DNA from: Bdellovibrionales bacterium
GTDB taxonomy: Bacteria; Bdellovibrionota; Bdellovibrionia; Bdellovibrionales; UBA1609
Reading direction: 5' to 3'
NCBI GenBank assembly: GCA_007121385.1
Contig: SKLV01000098.1
Span: 1-35,594 of the forward strand
DNA length: 35,594 bases
Under the pieces are notes generated by a model. It did not search any database, was not told where the DNA came from, and saw only the letters and a list, made by a program, of their open reading frames with translations. The position numbers and the translations under genes are program-made. Shown here piece after piece: positions 15,314-24,761 of this stretch; the first letter of the stretch is position 1; the number at the start of each line of letters is the position of its first letter.

Positions 15314-16193
15314 CCTTCACACCCTGTTCATTGAGTTCATTCATAAGCTCTCGACTCACCCCGACACCACTGAGCTCACTCCCCCGCTCCTTATCTTCAG
15401 AGCCAGGAATCTCTCTTTGCAAAAGCTTCTCCACCTCTTCCCCTTTCACGAGCTTGGGGTCCACGATACTTTTGATGTCTGCCATGCGCACTTGCTGAGA
15501 GCCCACCATCATCACAGGCCCTTGCGGAGTGAAGTTCACTCCGGTGATCACTCCCTCAAAGCGTGTTGAGGCATGGACCCTTGAACCGTTAGAGGCTTTG
15601 GCTTCAATTTCCACTCGGTAGTCCCCAGGCCGGGCGATGGAGCCATCGTCCAAAATCCCATTCCAAGTGGCATGATTGCGCCCCTCACCTTGTTGAGTCA
15701 GCACCATGCTTCGAACCACTTGCCCATCTGAATTTAAGATTCGCAGCTCAGTGGACACTGCCGGGGCAGCCAGATCGTAGCGAATCAGGTGGGACTCTCC
15801 CTGCTCGGCGCGAAAAATCTGGGAGGAGTCTCCGGCCACCGCCTTGCCAATCAAGTTCAAGGAGCCCATGTTAGTGTCTGGCTGATGAGCTTGGGCCAGT
15901 TTATTAATCCCTTCATCAATATTAGCCAACTTTTCTAAAGAGGTGAACTGGGCCAACTGGGCTGCCATTTCGTGACTTTGGAGAGGATTGGTGGGGTCCT
16001 GATTTTGCAGCTGGGCCAGGAGCATTTTCAAAAAGGCGTCCTTGTCCATGGCATCACTGCCCACCGTGCGCAGTTGGCGATTGGGATCTGTCCAATTGGG
16101 GTCGGTGATCTGATTCAAAACCTGATCGAGAGGCCGATTGTTGAAGTGCTCTGCACGATCATTGGCACTGAGGGTTTGCAGAATCGAGCTCAT
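15303..16193 (-). CDS. flgD: Flagellar hook cap/assembly protein FlgD
   Basis: 296 residues, somewhat longer than the common 220-250. FlgD caps the growing hook and guides FlgE polymerisation. The conserved N-terminal motif is present at about 52-92: DAFLKMLLAQLQNQDPTNPL then AAQLAQFTSLEKLANI. A beta-rich C-terminal part follows (STELRILNSDGQVVRSM, ATWNGILDDGSIARPGDYRVEI), matching the FlgD Tudor/Ig domains. About 50 extra residues at the end are specific to this protein. AAGGAAGG precedes the ATG. It sits between fliK and the small flagellar operon protein. Confidence 0.92.
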   Translation of the reverse strand: MSSILQTLSANDRAEHFNNRPLDQVLNQITDPNWTDPNRQLRTVGSDAMDKDAFLKMLLAQLQNQDPTNPLQSHEMAAQLAQFTSLEKLANIDEGINKLAQAHQPDTNMGSLNLIGKAVAGDSSQIFRAEQGESHLIRYDLAAPAVSTELRILNSDGQVVRSMVLTQQGEGRNHATWNGILDDGSIARPGDYRVEIEAKASNGSRVHASTRFEGVITGVNFTPQGPVMMVGSQQVRMADIKSIVDPKLVKGEEVEKLLQREIPGSEDKERGSELSGVGVSRELMNELNEQGVKVGI

Positions 16194-16216
16194 AAATACC
16201 TTCCTTTAAAACTCAT

Positions 16217-17842
16217 CTAGGCCACCAAATCCAATCTTCGAGCCATGGCCTCGCGACGAGCGGCCTGAGCCGCCGCCACCATATCCTCATTGTGAGCAGG
16301 GTCGTGAATTTGCGACCTATAGGCTCTTATTCCCGGCATATCTAAAAAGCCCCGGCGAAAAGCCTGGTTCTCCTGACGAAATTGTTCCATAAAGTGCTGT
16401 GCCGTATGCCTTTGCTGCTGCTCCTGCTGTTGACTGAAATCCCGAGCCAGATCGGCAGTCTCAACTTTAATTTGATCCACATTAATTTTTTGCGCCACCA
16501 GCTGAGTGCGAAGGTCTCCCAATTGGGTCTCAAGAAGCTTTTTGGCCTCCACAGATTGGGTCAGCATTTGCACATTCACCTGACCATCTTTGACATTCAC
16601 CTTGAGATTGACTTCACCTAAACCCTCCGGATAGAGGATCACCTTGACTTCGCCGCCGCCCCGCTTGGCGACAAACTGAGCCTGATTCAAAATTTCGTTG
16701 ATGTTGGCCTCAGGTTCGGCCGAAGTCACCCGACTGACTAGAGATGGAAGAGGAGCGGAAAGCGAGGTGGCTGCATTGGAAGAAGAGCTCCCCGGGGCCG
16801 CTGAAACTATAGGTTGAAAAGACTCCCCACGAAAATCCTTGGCTCCCACCTCGCTGATTCCCGAATCAGTGGCTTTGACCACCTCTGAAAGCTCAGGGGA
16901 AGAGGGGGTTTGGGGCATCGAGGTCAAATTGGGCTCCAAAGCGGCTGAGGGTCTGGAGGAAGTGGGTTGCTCTTTGAAAAACTGAGCTTCCTGAAGACCT
17001 CCAGGCTGTCTCTGTCCTTCGGGAGTCGGTTGAAGCGGGTGAGCGGACTCAGAAGTTCTGAGACCTCTCTGAGCATTGGAGGCCCCCTCTTGACCTTCAA
17101 GTTCAAGAGGCTCAACTTCCAGAGGCTCAGCTTCTAAGAGCTGAGGACTTTGAGCCCCCAAGCTCTTTCCGACCTGAGAGACCATGCCCAAAGGCCACTG
17201 GCCCGGCTCTACTGAAGTTTTTTGTGATGATTCTAAAATTTTCTCAAAACCAATTCGGGAAGGCGCAGGCTGTGGGGAAACCTGTGTGGATTCCTCGACC
17301 ACAGTTTTTTTTGTGGCCAACATTTTTTGTTCAATAAAGAATCTCTGATTCAAATCCTCTAGAGACTGGTGAAGCTGGCCCTGCTTTTGCCCTTGGCTCA
17401 TCATGGAGAGTATCCCCAGACCTCCAGCTCCTGGCATAATATAGGCTTCCAGAGGACGACCTGGGGTGGCCTCAAAGAGATCTTTGAATATCTCTCTGGC
17501 TTTTTCCGCTTGATCACTTTCTAGACTCAAGCTCTCTACAAGCTCTCCGATCTGCTGAACAGGAGGGGCTTGTAAACCCAAAGAAGACACTTGCAAAAAA
17601 GCCATCTCCAATTGATTGGCTTCTAGGTCCAAGCTGTTTTGGACCTCACGCACAAACTTCTGTACAGCCGCTCGCTCTTGTCCGCTCACCCGATGAGCCC
17701 CTGAATCTTCTGAGGCCTGAGAGAGGTGGCTCTCCTCGGAAAACTGAGAGGTCTTAGGACCTTTAAGTCCTTCCCCAGAATAAGGTTGAGTCCTTAATCC
17801 AGGAGAAGAGCTCATAAACTGAAGTGGGCTGAACAAATCCAT
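16217..17842 (-). CDS. fliK: Flagellar hook-length control protein FliK
   Basis: 541 residues. FliK measures the hook and triggers the export switch. The first 380 residues are low-complexity, rich in Gln, Ser, Glu and Pro, as is normal for the exported ruler part. The C-terminal Flg_hook domain lies at about 395-470: GGGEVKVILYPEGLGEVNLK, VNVQMLTQSVEAKKLLETQL, and RTQLVAQKINVDQIKVE. A Gln-rich and Arg-rich tail follows (FSQQQEQQQRH). AAGGAAC precedes the ATG. It lies between the MotE-like gene and flgD, the common order. Confidence 0.9.
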   Translation of the reverse strand: MDLFSPLQFMSSSPGLRTQPYSGEGLKGPKTSQFSEESHLSQASEDSGAHRVSGQERAAVQKFVREVQNSLDLEANQLEMAFLQVSSLGLQAPPVQQIGELVESLSLESDQAEKAREIFKDLFEATPGRPLEAYIMPGAGGLGILSMMSQGQKQGQLHQSLEDLNQRFFIEQKMLATKKTVVEESTQVSPQPAPSRIGFEKILESSQKTSVEPGQWPLGMVSQVGKSLGAQSPQLLEAEPLEVEPLELEGQEGASNAQRGLRTSESAHPLQPTPEGQRQPGGLQEAQFFKEQPTSSRPSAALEPNLTSMPQTPSSPELSEVVKATDSGISEVGAKDFRGESFQPIVSAAPGSSSSNAATSLSAPLPSLVSRVTSAEPEANINEILNQAQFVAKRGGGEVKVILYPEGLGEVNLKVNVKDGQVNVQMLTQSVEAKKLLETQLGDLRTQLVAQKINVDQIKVETADLARDFSQQQEQQQRHTAQHFMEQFRQENQAFRRGFLDMPGIRAYRSQIHDPAHNEDMVAAAQAARREAMARRLDLVA

Positions 17843-17868
17843 TTGTTCCTTTCTCTCCCTTTTTCAAG

Positions 17869-18639
17869 CTACCTCTTGTAGCCAGCAAACCTCTCTGTCA
17901 GCGACTGTGCTTTCTCTGGGTCCAAAACATTCAAAATCTCCGCCGCGTTCTGCCTCTTCATGCTACCCAAAATTTCAACGGCCAAGTCGTCGTTCAGGTT
18001 GGCGATAATCTGAGCTGCTTGCTGCGGTCTCATGTTTGAGTAAACCTCAACAAGCCTATCGACCCTGGCCCTATCCGTCTCCACTCGATCCTTAAGGACT
18101 CCCGCAATCTGGCGACGCGTCTCTTCAAGCTGCCGAATACGTGCATCAATCTCATCCTTTTGCCTATGCAATTCCTCTTCCAACCTATTGAGCTGAGCCT
18201 CCCGCTGATCTAGCTGCTGTTTTCTCTCAGCTAAGCGACTAAAATGATTCAGTTCTTCAAGGCTGTAGTCCCCAGCCATCTCGCTACCCATCGAGACTGG
18301 TTCCGTCCCTTGACCAGGGACTTCTTGCCTAGTCCCTGCGGGAAGGCCAGGGTTTTTTTGCCGATCCTGATTGGCCAAGGCGGAACTTCCCCACTTCACC
18401 TGAACTCTCGTAAGTAAAAAATCCAGGACCTCAGGCCGAGTACTCAAACCCGCCATCAGGCTCAGCAGAATCAACCCCACTGAAAAAGCTCCCCAAGGAA
18501 AACGGGCTCGTCGGCGAATCAGGGTTGGAGAAGTTTTTCCCCTCTTCTTGAGAGAAGGGCCACGTTGGGTCGGGCGCTCCCGAGTTCCTGCCTTAGCCGC
18601 TTTTGCGGCTTTAAAAAATTGATCATATCCCTGGCTCAC
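17869..18639 (-). CDS. motE: MotE-like flagellar protein (membrane anchor, coiled coil, MgtE-N-like end)
   Basis: 256 residues from a GTG that shares one base with the fliJ stop (TAGTG); GGGGGAG lies upstream. The order is a basic cytoplasmic N-terminus (1-47), one membrane helix at 49-66 (WGAFSVGLILLSLMAGLS), a spacer, a coiled coil at about 125-195 rich in Glu, Arg and Gln, then a helical C-terminus (YSNMRPQQAAQIIANLND, VEILGSMKRQNAAEILNVLD) like the MgtE N-domain and FliG-like repeats. This is the layout of the MotE family, which in some bacteria helps stabilise or chaperone the stator. Position after fliJ and before fliK fits. The role here is inferred. Confidence 0.8.
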   Translation of the reverse strand: MSQGYDQFFKAAKAAKAGTRERPTQRGPSLKKRGKTSPTLIRRRARFPWGAFSVGLILLSLMAGLSTRPEVLDFLLTRVQVKWGSSALANQDRQKNPGLPAGTRQEVPGQGTEPVSMGSEMAGDYSLEELNHFSRLAERKQQLDQREAQLNRLEEELHRQKDEIDARIRQLEETRRQIAGVLKDRVETDRARVDRLVEVYSNMRPQQAAQIIANLNDDLAVEILGSMKRQNAAEILNVLDPEKAQSLTERFAGYKR

Positions 18640-19088
18640 TAGATTCTCCCCCTCCCCGAGCGCATGACCACAATGTCATCAAGTTCTCGACCCTCTCTCT
18701 TTTTCAAGGTCTGCCGATACTCCTGATACTTTCTCTCTTTTAAGACATCTAAGGTTTTACGCTCTTTGGAAGCTTCCACAAGAGTCTCTTGTTTAGCCTC
18801 CACATCCATCATCAAATCTCGAGCTTTCAACCGCTCTTGCTTAATCTTGATTTCCAAACCAAAAATATACGACTGCAGTTGAGTGATTCGATCTACAGCT
18901 CCCCTCTCTCTCCCCTGCTCCTCTCTCGCAATTTTATCACGGGCCATTCTTATTTGGTCAAAGTGGGTCTGAATCTGGCCCAAACACTGGTCCAACTTGT
19001 TTCTGGCCTGAAAAAAACTTCTTTTCGCTTCCCCTTCCTGTTGAATTGCGTTCTTAAGGACGGCTTCTAATGAAAATTTAAACTTCAT
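18639..19088 (-). CDS. fliJ: Flagellar export protein FliJ
   Basis: 149 residues, almost wholly helical and charged, beginning KFKFSLEAVLKNA, the typical FliJ opening. FliJ is the stalk-like coiled coil that inserts in the FliI hexamer and links it to FlhA, resembling the F1-ATPase gamma subunit. It follows fliI after 19 bases and shares one base with the next gene. GAGAGAT precedes the ATG. Sequence conservation in this family is low, so the call relies on length, helix pattern and gene order as well as the N-terminus. Confidence 0.85.
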   Translation of the reverse strand: MKFKFSLEAVLKNAIQQEGEAKRSFFQARNKLDQCLGQIQTHFDQIRMARDKIAREEQGRERGAVDRITQLQSYIFGLEIKIKQERLKARDLMMDVEAKQETLVEASKERKTLDVLKERKYQEYRQTLKKREGRELDDIVVMRSGRGRI

Positions 19089-19107
19089 CTTAGAAATCTC
19101 TCATGAC

Positions 19108-20451
19108 CTAAGTCTGGCTATATTGTTGCATCTGCAGCATAAGATCATAGGTTTGACCCCATTCAGTGGGATCATCATGAGCCTGTCGCAAAAAGGCCTC
19201 AATAGCGGGCTGCATCTGGACCGCCTGATCCAGCCGAGCATTAGCTCCTTTTTTATAGGCTCCAATAGAAATCAAGTCCTCAGCCTCCCGAAAAACTGCC
19301 AGATTTTCCCTTATCACCTGGGCCAACTGGCGATGCTCCCGAGAGATTACACTGTCCATCACGCGGCTGGTGCTCTGCAGAACATCAATGGCTGGAAAAT
19401 GGCCCCGATGAGCTAGCTTGCGACTGAGAACAATATGCCCATCAGTGATGGATCGAACTGCATCGCCAATAGGATCATCCATGTCATCAGATTCTACGAG
19501 AACCGTATACAAACCCGTGACACTTCCTCCGTGGTCAAAAGATCCCGCCTGCTCCAAGAGCTTTGGCAAAAGGGAAAAAACACTGGGTGTATATCCCTTG
19601 GTGGTGGGTGGTTCTCCCACATTGAGCCCAATCTCTCGCTGCGCCATGGCCAATCGGGTGATGGAGTCCATCATTAACAAGACCTGACGTCCCTGATTGG
19701 CAAAATAGCCAGCAATTCGAGCGGCTGCAAAAGAGGCTCTCAGACGAACCAAGGGACTTTGATCTGAGGTTGCCACAACAACCACTGACTTTTTAAGTCC
19801 CTCCTCTCCCAAATTTCTCGCAATGAACTCTTTGACCTCACGACCCCGCTCACCAATAAGGGCAATGACATTGATGTCTGCACTGGACCCACGAGAGATC
19901 ATTCCCATCAGGACAGATTTTCCAACTCCCGACCCCGCTAAAACGGCCATTCTCTGTCCCTGACCTATAGTCAGCAGACCATCGATGGCTCTCACCCCAA
20001 AACTTAAAGGCTCTTCAATAAGCTTGCGATCCATGGGCCTTGGCGCCTCTCCATAAAGAGTCTGTTCCTCCTCGGACTCAAATTCGCCTAGGGAATCCAG
20101 CGGCTGCCCCAAACCATCAATGACCCGTCCCAAGAGACCTGCCCCCAAGCCAATGGTCGATCTGGGCTGAACCAAGACCACCTTTGACCCGAGCCCCACC
20201 CCATGCATCTCTCCTAGGGGCATGAACAGAACTTGACGATCCTGGAAGCCCACCACCTCCACCAAAAAAGGGGGTTGTCCCCCGACAGGAAACACCTGAC
20301 AAAAACTCCCTAGGGAAACCCCTGGAATGTAGCCTTTGAGTAAAAAGCCTGTGACCTGAGTGATCTTACCAATATCATGGGTGGCTGACCCATGTTCTAG
20401 GGCCAAATTGTATCGATTGAGGTTGAGTGTTTGTGGTCCCACAGGGTTCAC
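19108..20451 (-). CDS. fliI: Flagellum-specific ATPase FliI
   Basis: 447 residues. It is the ATPase of the flagellar type III export apparatus, related to F1 beta. Walker A GSGVGKS at 173-179, ALIGERGREVKEF at 197-209, VVVVATSDQSPLVRLRA, and LLMMDSITRLAMAQREIGL are all intact. The GTG start overlaps the fliH stop in a GTGA, so translation is coupled to fliH, whose product binds and regulates FliI. Confidence 0.96.
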   Translation of the reverse strand: MNPVGPQTLNLNRYNLALEHGSATHDIGKITQVTGFLLKGYIPGVSLGSFCQVFPVGGQPPFLVEVVGFQDRQVLFMPLGEMHGVGLGSKVVLVQPRSTIGLGAGLLGRVIDGLGQPLDSLGEFESEEEQTLYGEAPRPMDRKLIEEPLSFGVRAIDGLLTIGQGQRMAVLAGSGVGKSVLMGMISRGSSADINVIALIGERGREVKEFIARNLGEEGLKKSVVVVATSDQSPLVRLRASFAAARIAGYFANQGRQVLLMMDSITRLAMAQREIGLNVGEPPTTKGYTPSVFSLLPKLLEQAGSFDHGGSVTGLYTVLVESDDMDDPIGDAVRSITDGHIVLSRKLAHRGHFPAIDVLQSTSRVMDSVISREHRQLAQVIRENLAVFREAEDLISIGAYKKGANARLDQAVQMQPAIEAFLRQAHDDPTEWGQTYDLMLQMQQYSQT

Positions 20452-21236
20452 GAGGCCTGCTCTCCTACATCACTCTTGAACTTTGGGAACTTCTTAACTA
20501 AAATTTCCCAAACTTTCTGGACTCTCTTCTCCCAAGTGGCATCAATAGACCCGTAGTTGCTCTCGACAAGGCAGCCCCCTCGGGAGAGACCGCCTTTGGC
20601 CTCCAAGCGAAGTTTTTTCAAAAAGTCCAAATCCTGACCCTCCTGACTCTGAAGACTCTTCACAAATTCCAGATCCTCGGGAGCCAGATAAACTGTTAAA
20701 CGCTCGTCACTCTGGGCCGATTCCACCACTTGCTTCATCACTTCTAGAACTAAAATGGGGCTGTGCTCCAGATTGGCCATAGCCACTTTATTGGCAATTC
20801 GGTAAGTGAGGTCCACCAAGCCCTTCTCATTTTGGGCCAGCAGACTCTGTTTCATTCTCTCCAAAGACAACAGAACCTCACCCAGTGATTTTAGACTCTC
20901 CTCAAACTGATTTCGGTACTCGGCTAAGGCTTGCTCTCGCCCCTCAGTGCGCCCCAGCTCGAAACCCTCGGCAAAGGCTTTCTCCTGGAGGCCCTTCATT
21001 CTCTCAAGAGTCTCCTGCTCAATTTTCTCTTCCAGTTGCTGCTTTTGGATCTCGGAGATGCCCACTCGAGCGGCCACTAAAGGACTGATTTGAAAACCAC
21101 TTTGAGATTGCTCTTGGAGCATTAGGAATTCTTTGGCCTGGTTCTCTGGAGCCTTTGGCAAAGGCTTCAGACTGTAGTCCAGAATGACCTGATTGCCTGA
21201 ATCTTTTTTATATACATTGACCTTAGACAAGGGCAT
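20448..21236 (-). CDS. fliH: Flagellar assembly protein FliH
   Basis: 262 residues from the ATG at 21236 (MPLSKVNVYKK); the frame is open to a TTG seven codons earlier. FliH is the FliI-binding, stator-like element of the export apparatus. Seen: a helical middle (about 65-130) with FAEGFELGRTEGREQALAEY, where G-EGREQALA resembles the FliH/YscL glycine-containing helix, and the C-terminal V-ATPase-E-like domain with GGCLVESNYGSIDATWEKR. It overlaps fliG by 14 nt and fliI by 4 nt. Confidence 0.9.
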   Translation of the reverse strand: MPLSKVNVYKKDSGNQVILDYSLKPLPKAPENQAKEFLMLQEQSQSGFQISPLVAARVGISEIQKQQLEEKIEQETLERMKGLQEKAFAEGFELGRTEGREQALAEYRNQFEESLKSLGEVLLSLERMKQSLLAQNEKGLVDLTYRIANKVAMANLEHSPILVLEVMKQVVESAQSDERLTVYLAPEDLEFVKSLQSQEGQDLDFLKKLRLEAKGGLSRGGCLVESNYGSIDATWEKRVQKVWEILVKKFPKFKSDVGEQAS

Positions 21237-22263
21237 CTTCCGATCCACCGCGAGCAATCAAAATCTTTCCCTCGGCCTCTAAGCGTCGAGCCACATTTAC
21301 AATCTCTACCTGAGCAGACTCCACATCGGAAAGGCGTGAAGGACCCATATTGGCTAGATCGTCTTGAAGAAGCTTCGCTGCCCGTTGGGAAATATTTTTG
21401 AAAATCTTATTTCGAATCTCTTCATTGGAAGTCTTAAGGGCCAATAAAAGCTTGTCGTTGGGCACTTCCTTAAGCAGAGTCTGTATACCTCTGTCATCAA
21501 TCTTAATGATATCTTCGAAGACAAACATCAGTTTTCGAATCTCCTCAGCCAAAATAGGGTCTTTCTCTTCGATTCTCGACATAATGGCCGTCTCGGTATT
21601 CTTGTCCATGACATTGAGCATCTCCGCCACCGGTTGAACCCCACCCAGAGCTGCCTGCTCCACGGTGCCAATGGTGGACAGCTCCTGCTTGAGGACTCGA
21701 TCCACCTCAGCAATAAGTTCCGGCGCCACATGATCTAAATTAGAAAGTCGCAAAACCACCTCAGCCTGAAGGGACTCCGGCAGACGCTTGAGAACCTCTC
21801 CTTTTTTCTCTGGCTCTAGGTGAGCTAAAATGACCGAAATGGTCTGAGGATGTTCGTTCAAAAGAAAATTCGAAAGGGACTTAGCATCCACCAACTCCAA
21901 ACTCTCCAAGTTCCTTGCCGCCGGAGTGTTGGCACTCAAGTGCCCAAGGATTCCCCGTGCTCTTTCCTCCCCCACTGCATCGACCACTGTGTCCTTATTT
22001 GTGGTCTTCTCGGAAAAAATATAATCTTCGGCTTCACTGATCATTTCATAGTACTCTTCCAGAACCCTTTTGGTGATGGCCACCGGGACGATGCGATACT
22101 TTTGCATGGTATTAAGAAGTTTTCGAATGTCACTGTCATCAGTTCGCCGGAAGAGTTTTTTTGCAGCATCGGGACCCAGATAGTTTAAAAGGATTGCAGC
22201 TTTATCAAAGCCTTTGAGGTCTTCATATTTTATGTTTTCTAACTTCAGAAGACGGGCACTCAT
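21223..22263 (-). CDS. fliG: Flagellar motor switch protein FliG
   Basis: 346 residues from the ATG at 22263, fixed by AAGGAG upstream and an ATGA overlap with the fliF stop; a GTG seven codons earlier is less likely. FliG is the rotor protein on the MS ring that meets the stator. Seen: GFDKAAILLNYLGPDAAKKL near the start, the middle EHPQTISVILAHLEPEKKGEVLKRLP motif (EHPQT at about 156), and the C-terminal charged torque helix MFVFEDIIKIDDRGIQTLLKEV. The charged residues that interact with MotA are present. Confidence 0.96.
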   Translation of the reverse strand: MSARLLKLENIKYEDLKGFDKAAILLNYLGPDAAKKLFRRTDDSDIRKLLNTMQKYRIVPVAITKRVLEEYYEMISEAEDYIFSEKTTNKDTVVDAVGEERARGILGHLSANTPAARNLESLELVDAKSLSNFLLNEHPQTISVILAHLEPEKKGEVLKRLPESLQAEVVLRLSNLDHVAPELIAEVDRVLKQELSTIGTVEQAALGGVQPVAEMLNVMDKNTETAIMSRIEEKDPILAEEIRKLMFVFEDIIKIDDRGIQTLLKEVPNDKLLLALKTSNEEIRNKIFKNISQRAAKLLQDDLANMGPSRLSDVESAQVEIVNVARRLEAEGKILIARGGSEDALV

Positions 22264-23909
22264 ACATCTCTCCTTGTCAGCCACAGACTAAAAGCTCCTG
22301 CTGACTTCTCTTCATCTTGCTCCATCATGCTCATGATTCGCTCTTTCAACAGCTCACTTTCTGCCTTGTCCGGATCCAAAGACTCCTCTAAGACTGGCAA
22401 AGCCCCACTCATTCCCGGCAGTGTATTGTCGACGGACTGAAGCTCCTCCAGCTCCTCAATTGTTCGGGGAAGAATATCCTCTACCGAATCCTGGAAAGAA
22501 TCGGTGATCCACCGCATGAAAGGTCGCATGACAATAAAGAAAAATAGAACGAGAATAAGTCCTATCAGCGACCACTGCGTCAGCTGTCGGAGTAGTTTTT
22601 CCTGATCCAGGAAGGTCATGAGGGATTGGGCATCAGACATATCATCGTATTGAAAGCGTATGCTCTCAATGCTCACGCTGTCGCCACGGGCGGCATTAAA
22701 GCCAATGGCATTGCGCACAATGGTTTCAAAGCGAGCCAACTCCTCGGCCGATCGAGGCTGCCACTGCATCTCCACAGTCCCATCTTCAAGGGTCACTGGG
22801 GCCTCTACACCATCCACAAGTACGGCCACAGAAATTCTCTCCAATCCTCCTGCGGCCTCCCGGATATTGCGGACTGTTTTGGGAACCGCGAAATTGGTGC
22901 TCTTCAGTTCCTTGCGGACATTCTGCTTAAAACCCACTTCTCCCATTTCCTCGGCCCCGGGCAAGTTGGCCCGAGCGCCAGGAATCCCCACCGGATTGGT
23001 TCTGGCTCCATCCAGGACCTCCTCCTCAGTCTGAATACTCCGAACAGCTGTTGAGTCAGGGTCCACTGTCTCTTCAATCATGGAAATATGTCGAGGATTG
23101 AGAGTGGCATTCACCCGGGCTGTCACTTTGCCCACCCCCACCACCCGGGCTAAAATAGACTCCACTCTCTGCTCAATATTGGACTCCACCCGGGCCTTAA
23201 TGTCCAAAAGCTCCGCGGAGGCCACGGACTCAGGAGAACCATCTCTCGACAAGGTCCGACCTCTCGTATCTACAACCGTCACCCGCTCAGGCGCCATTCC
23301 CTGCACCGAGCTCGCCACCAGTTGGGTGATGCCCCGAATTTGATCCGGCTGCAGAGTCTTTCCTTGGTGAAGGTCAAGAACCACCGAAGCTGAGGGCTGG
23401 CCGGCTTCTTCCAAAAAGGTCTTTCTCTCGGGTAAAGCCAAAATCACTCGAGTCTGACGAACAGCGCTGAGGGTGTTGATCGCTCGCATCAATTCGCCTT
23501 GCAGAGCGCGCTGGTAGTTGATTCTCTGAGAGTAGGAAGTGGCCCCAAAGTCCTGCTTTTCAAAGATCTCGAGCCCCACATTGCCAATCTTCCCTGTCCC
23601 GAGCTCTGTCATCACAGACATTTGAGTGGCATGGAGGAGATCCTTGGGGACCATCACTGTGGCCCCATTGTCCGCCAGGCGAAAAGGAATATTCTTTTCT
23701 TGGAGATTCTGGACAACCAGAGGTAACTGGTTGGGAGGAACATTAGAGAACAAAACCGCATAGTTCGTTGATGAGACCATGAGGCCCACAATGACCACCG
23801 AGGCAAATATCGTAAAGATAGAGGCCAAGATGGACATTTTCTTTATAGGACTCAGAGTGTTGTAGAACTCTGAGAACTGTGAGATCAGTTGTGCCAACAG
23901 CTGTTGCAA
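22260..23909 (-). CDS. fliF: Flagellar MS-ring protein FliF
   Basis: 549 residues. FliF forms the MS ring in the inner membrane, the first basal-body structure to assemble. It has two membrane helices: about 26-46 (ILASIFTIFASVVIVGLMV) and about 445-465 (LIGLILVLFFFIVMRPF). Between them are the ring-building domains with YAVLFSNVPP, PSASVVLDL, ITQLVASSVQGMAPERVTVVD and VGKVTARVNATLN. The C-terminal 40 residues (PDKAESELLKERIMSMM) bind FliG. The start is a TTG with GGGGGAA upstream; no ATG lies ahead of the first helix. The TTG may hold down output of this protein. Confidence 0.95.
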   Translation of the reverse strand: MQQLLAQLISQFSEFYNTLSPIKKMSILASIFTIFASVVIVGLMVSSTNYAVLFSNVPPNQLPLVVQNLQEKNIPFRLADNGATVMVPKDLLHATQMSVMTELGTGKIGNVGLEIFEKQDFGATSYSQRINYQRALQGELMRAINTLSAVRQTRVILALPERKTFLEEAGQPSASVVLDLHQGKTLQPDQIRGITQLVASSVQGMAPERVTVVDTRGRTLSRDGSPESVASAELLDIKARVESNIEQRVESILARVVGVGKVTARVNATLNPRHISMIEETVDPDSTAVRSIQTEEEVLDGARTNPVGIPGARANLPGAEEMGEVGFKQNVRKELKSTNFAVPKTVRNIREAAGGLERISVAVLVDGVEAPVTLEDGTVEMQWQPRSAEELARFETIVRNAIGFNAARGDSVSIESIRFQYDDMSDAQSLMTFLDQEKLLRQLTQWSLIGLILVLFFFIVMRPFMRWITDSFQDSVEDILPRTIEELEELQSVDNTLPGMSGALPVLEESLDPDKAESELLKERIMSMMEQDEEKSAGAFSLWLTRRDV

Positions 23910-23933
23910 GTCAGTTCCCCCCGATAGATTTTA

Positions 23934-24269
23934 TCAAACCTGCATCCTCATAACTTCTTGATAAGCATCGATAACTTTATTGCGAACCTGAACGAGCATT
24001 TTGAGCGCAATATCTGCCTTTTCTACGGCCAACATCACCTCGGGAATATTCTTGTTCTCCCCCGTGGCCAGAGCTTCCATTTTGCTATCTGAAACTCTCT
24101 GCAGCTCATTGACTTGATGGACAGCTGATTTAAGACTTTCGGCAAAAGAGGGGCCTGATGAACTCGGGATCTCTAGGCCGGTACTTTTTTGCCGCTGACT
24201 CCGGATTTCACTTAGGGTGTCTCCGGTACTTATAAAATGCTCCGCATTTCCTATCGTCAAACCTTCCAT
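23934..24269 (-). CDS. fliE: Flagellar hook-basal body protein FliE
   Basis: 111 residues. FliE joins the MS ring to the rod. The conserved second half is present: FAESLKSAVHQVNELQR, then PEVMLAVEKADIALKMLVQVRNK and the ending VIDAYQEVMRMQV. AGAGGT lies seven bases before the ATG, in a short AT-rich palindromic stretch (CTTTA...TAAAG around TTAATTAATTAA, 24286-24297). It is placed between flgC and fliF as usual. Confidence 0.93.
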   Translation of the reverse strand: MEGLTIGNAEHFISTGDTLSEIRSQRQKSTGLEIPSSSGPSFAESLKSAVHQVNELQRVSDSKMEALATGENKNIPEVMLAVEKADIALKMLVQVRNKVIDAYQEVMRMQV

Positions 24270-24307
24270 GGCTTAACCTCTTTAGTTAATTAATTAAAGT
24301 TTAACAC

Positions 24308-24745
24308 CTAGCGCCCGATTTCCAAAGCACTTAAAGCCATATCTTTGGTGGCTTGCATAGCTGCGACGTTGGCCTCGTAAGATCGGGTGGCCTGAATCAT
24401 GTTGGCCATCTCCTCCATTAAGTTAATATTAGGATAAGCCACATAGCCCTCGTCGTTGGCGTCGGGGTGGTTGGGCTCATACTTCATCATAGGCGCCTTT
24501 CGATCCACATGAATATCCGTCACTTGAACCCGCTTTAAGTTCCGGTCTGGACTTGTGGTCAGGATTTCGCCAAAATTCCTAGCCTCAGGTATAGCTTCAA
24601 ACACCACGTCCTTGCGCCGGTAAGGCCCCCCTTCAGGAGTCCTTGTGGTGTTGATGTTGGCGATATTACTGGCCACGGTATTCATTCGCATTCTCTGGGC
24701 CGTCAGTCCACTACTAGACACATTCATGGCTTTTGAAAAATCCAT
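24308..24745 (-). CDS. flgC: Flagellar proximal rod protein FlgC
   Basis: 145 residues, normal length. The N-terminal rod motif (SSSGLTAQRMRMNTVASNIANINT) and the C-terminal motif (NLMEEMANMIQATRSYEANVAA, then ALSALEIGR) are complete, with YVAYPNINL before the C-terminal helix. AAGGAGAT precedes the ATG. It forms part of the proximal rod with FlgB and FliE. Confidence 0.95.
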   Translation of the reverse strand: MDFSKAMNVSSSGLTAQRMRMNTVASNIANINTTRTPEGGPYRRKDVVFEAIPEARNFGEILTTSPDRNLKRVQVTDIHVDRKAPMMKYEPNHPDANDEGYVAYPNINLMEEMANMIQATRSYEANVAAMQATKDMALSALEIGR

Positions 24746-24761
24746 GTCCTATCTCCTTTCC

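Noticed and set aside
24286-24297. TTAATTAATTAA before fliE, also TTAATTAAT near 14874 before flgE
   Set aside because: Too short and AT-rich to argue for a shared regulatory site; noted only as part of a weak hairpin near the fliE ribosome binding site.
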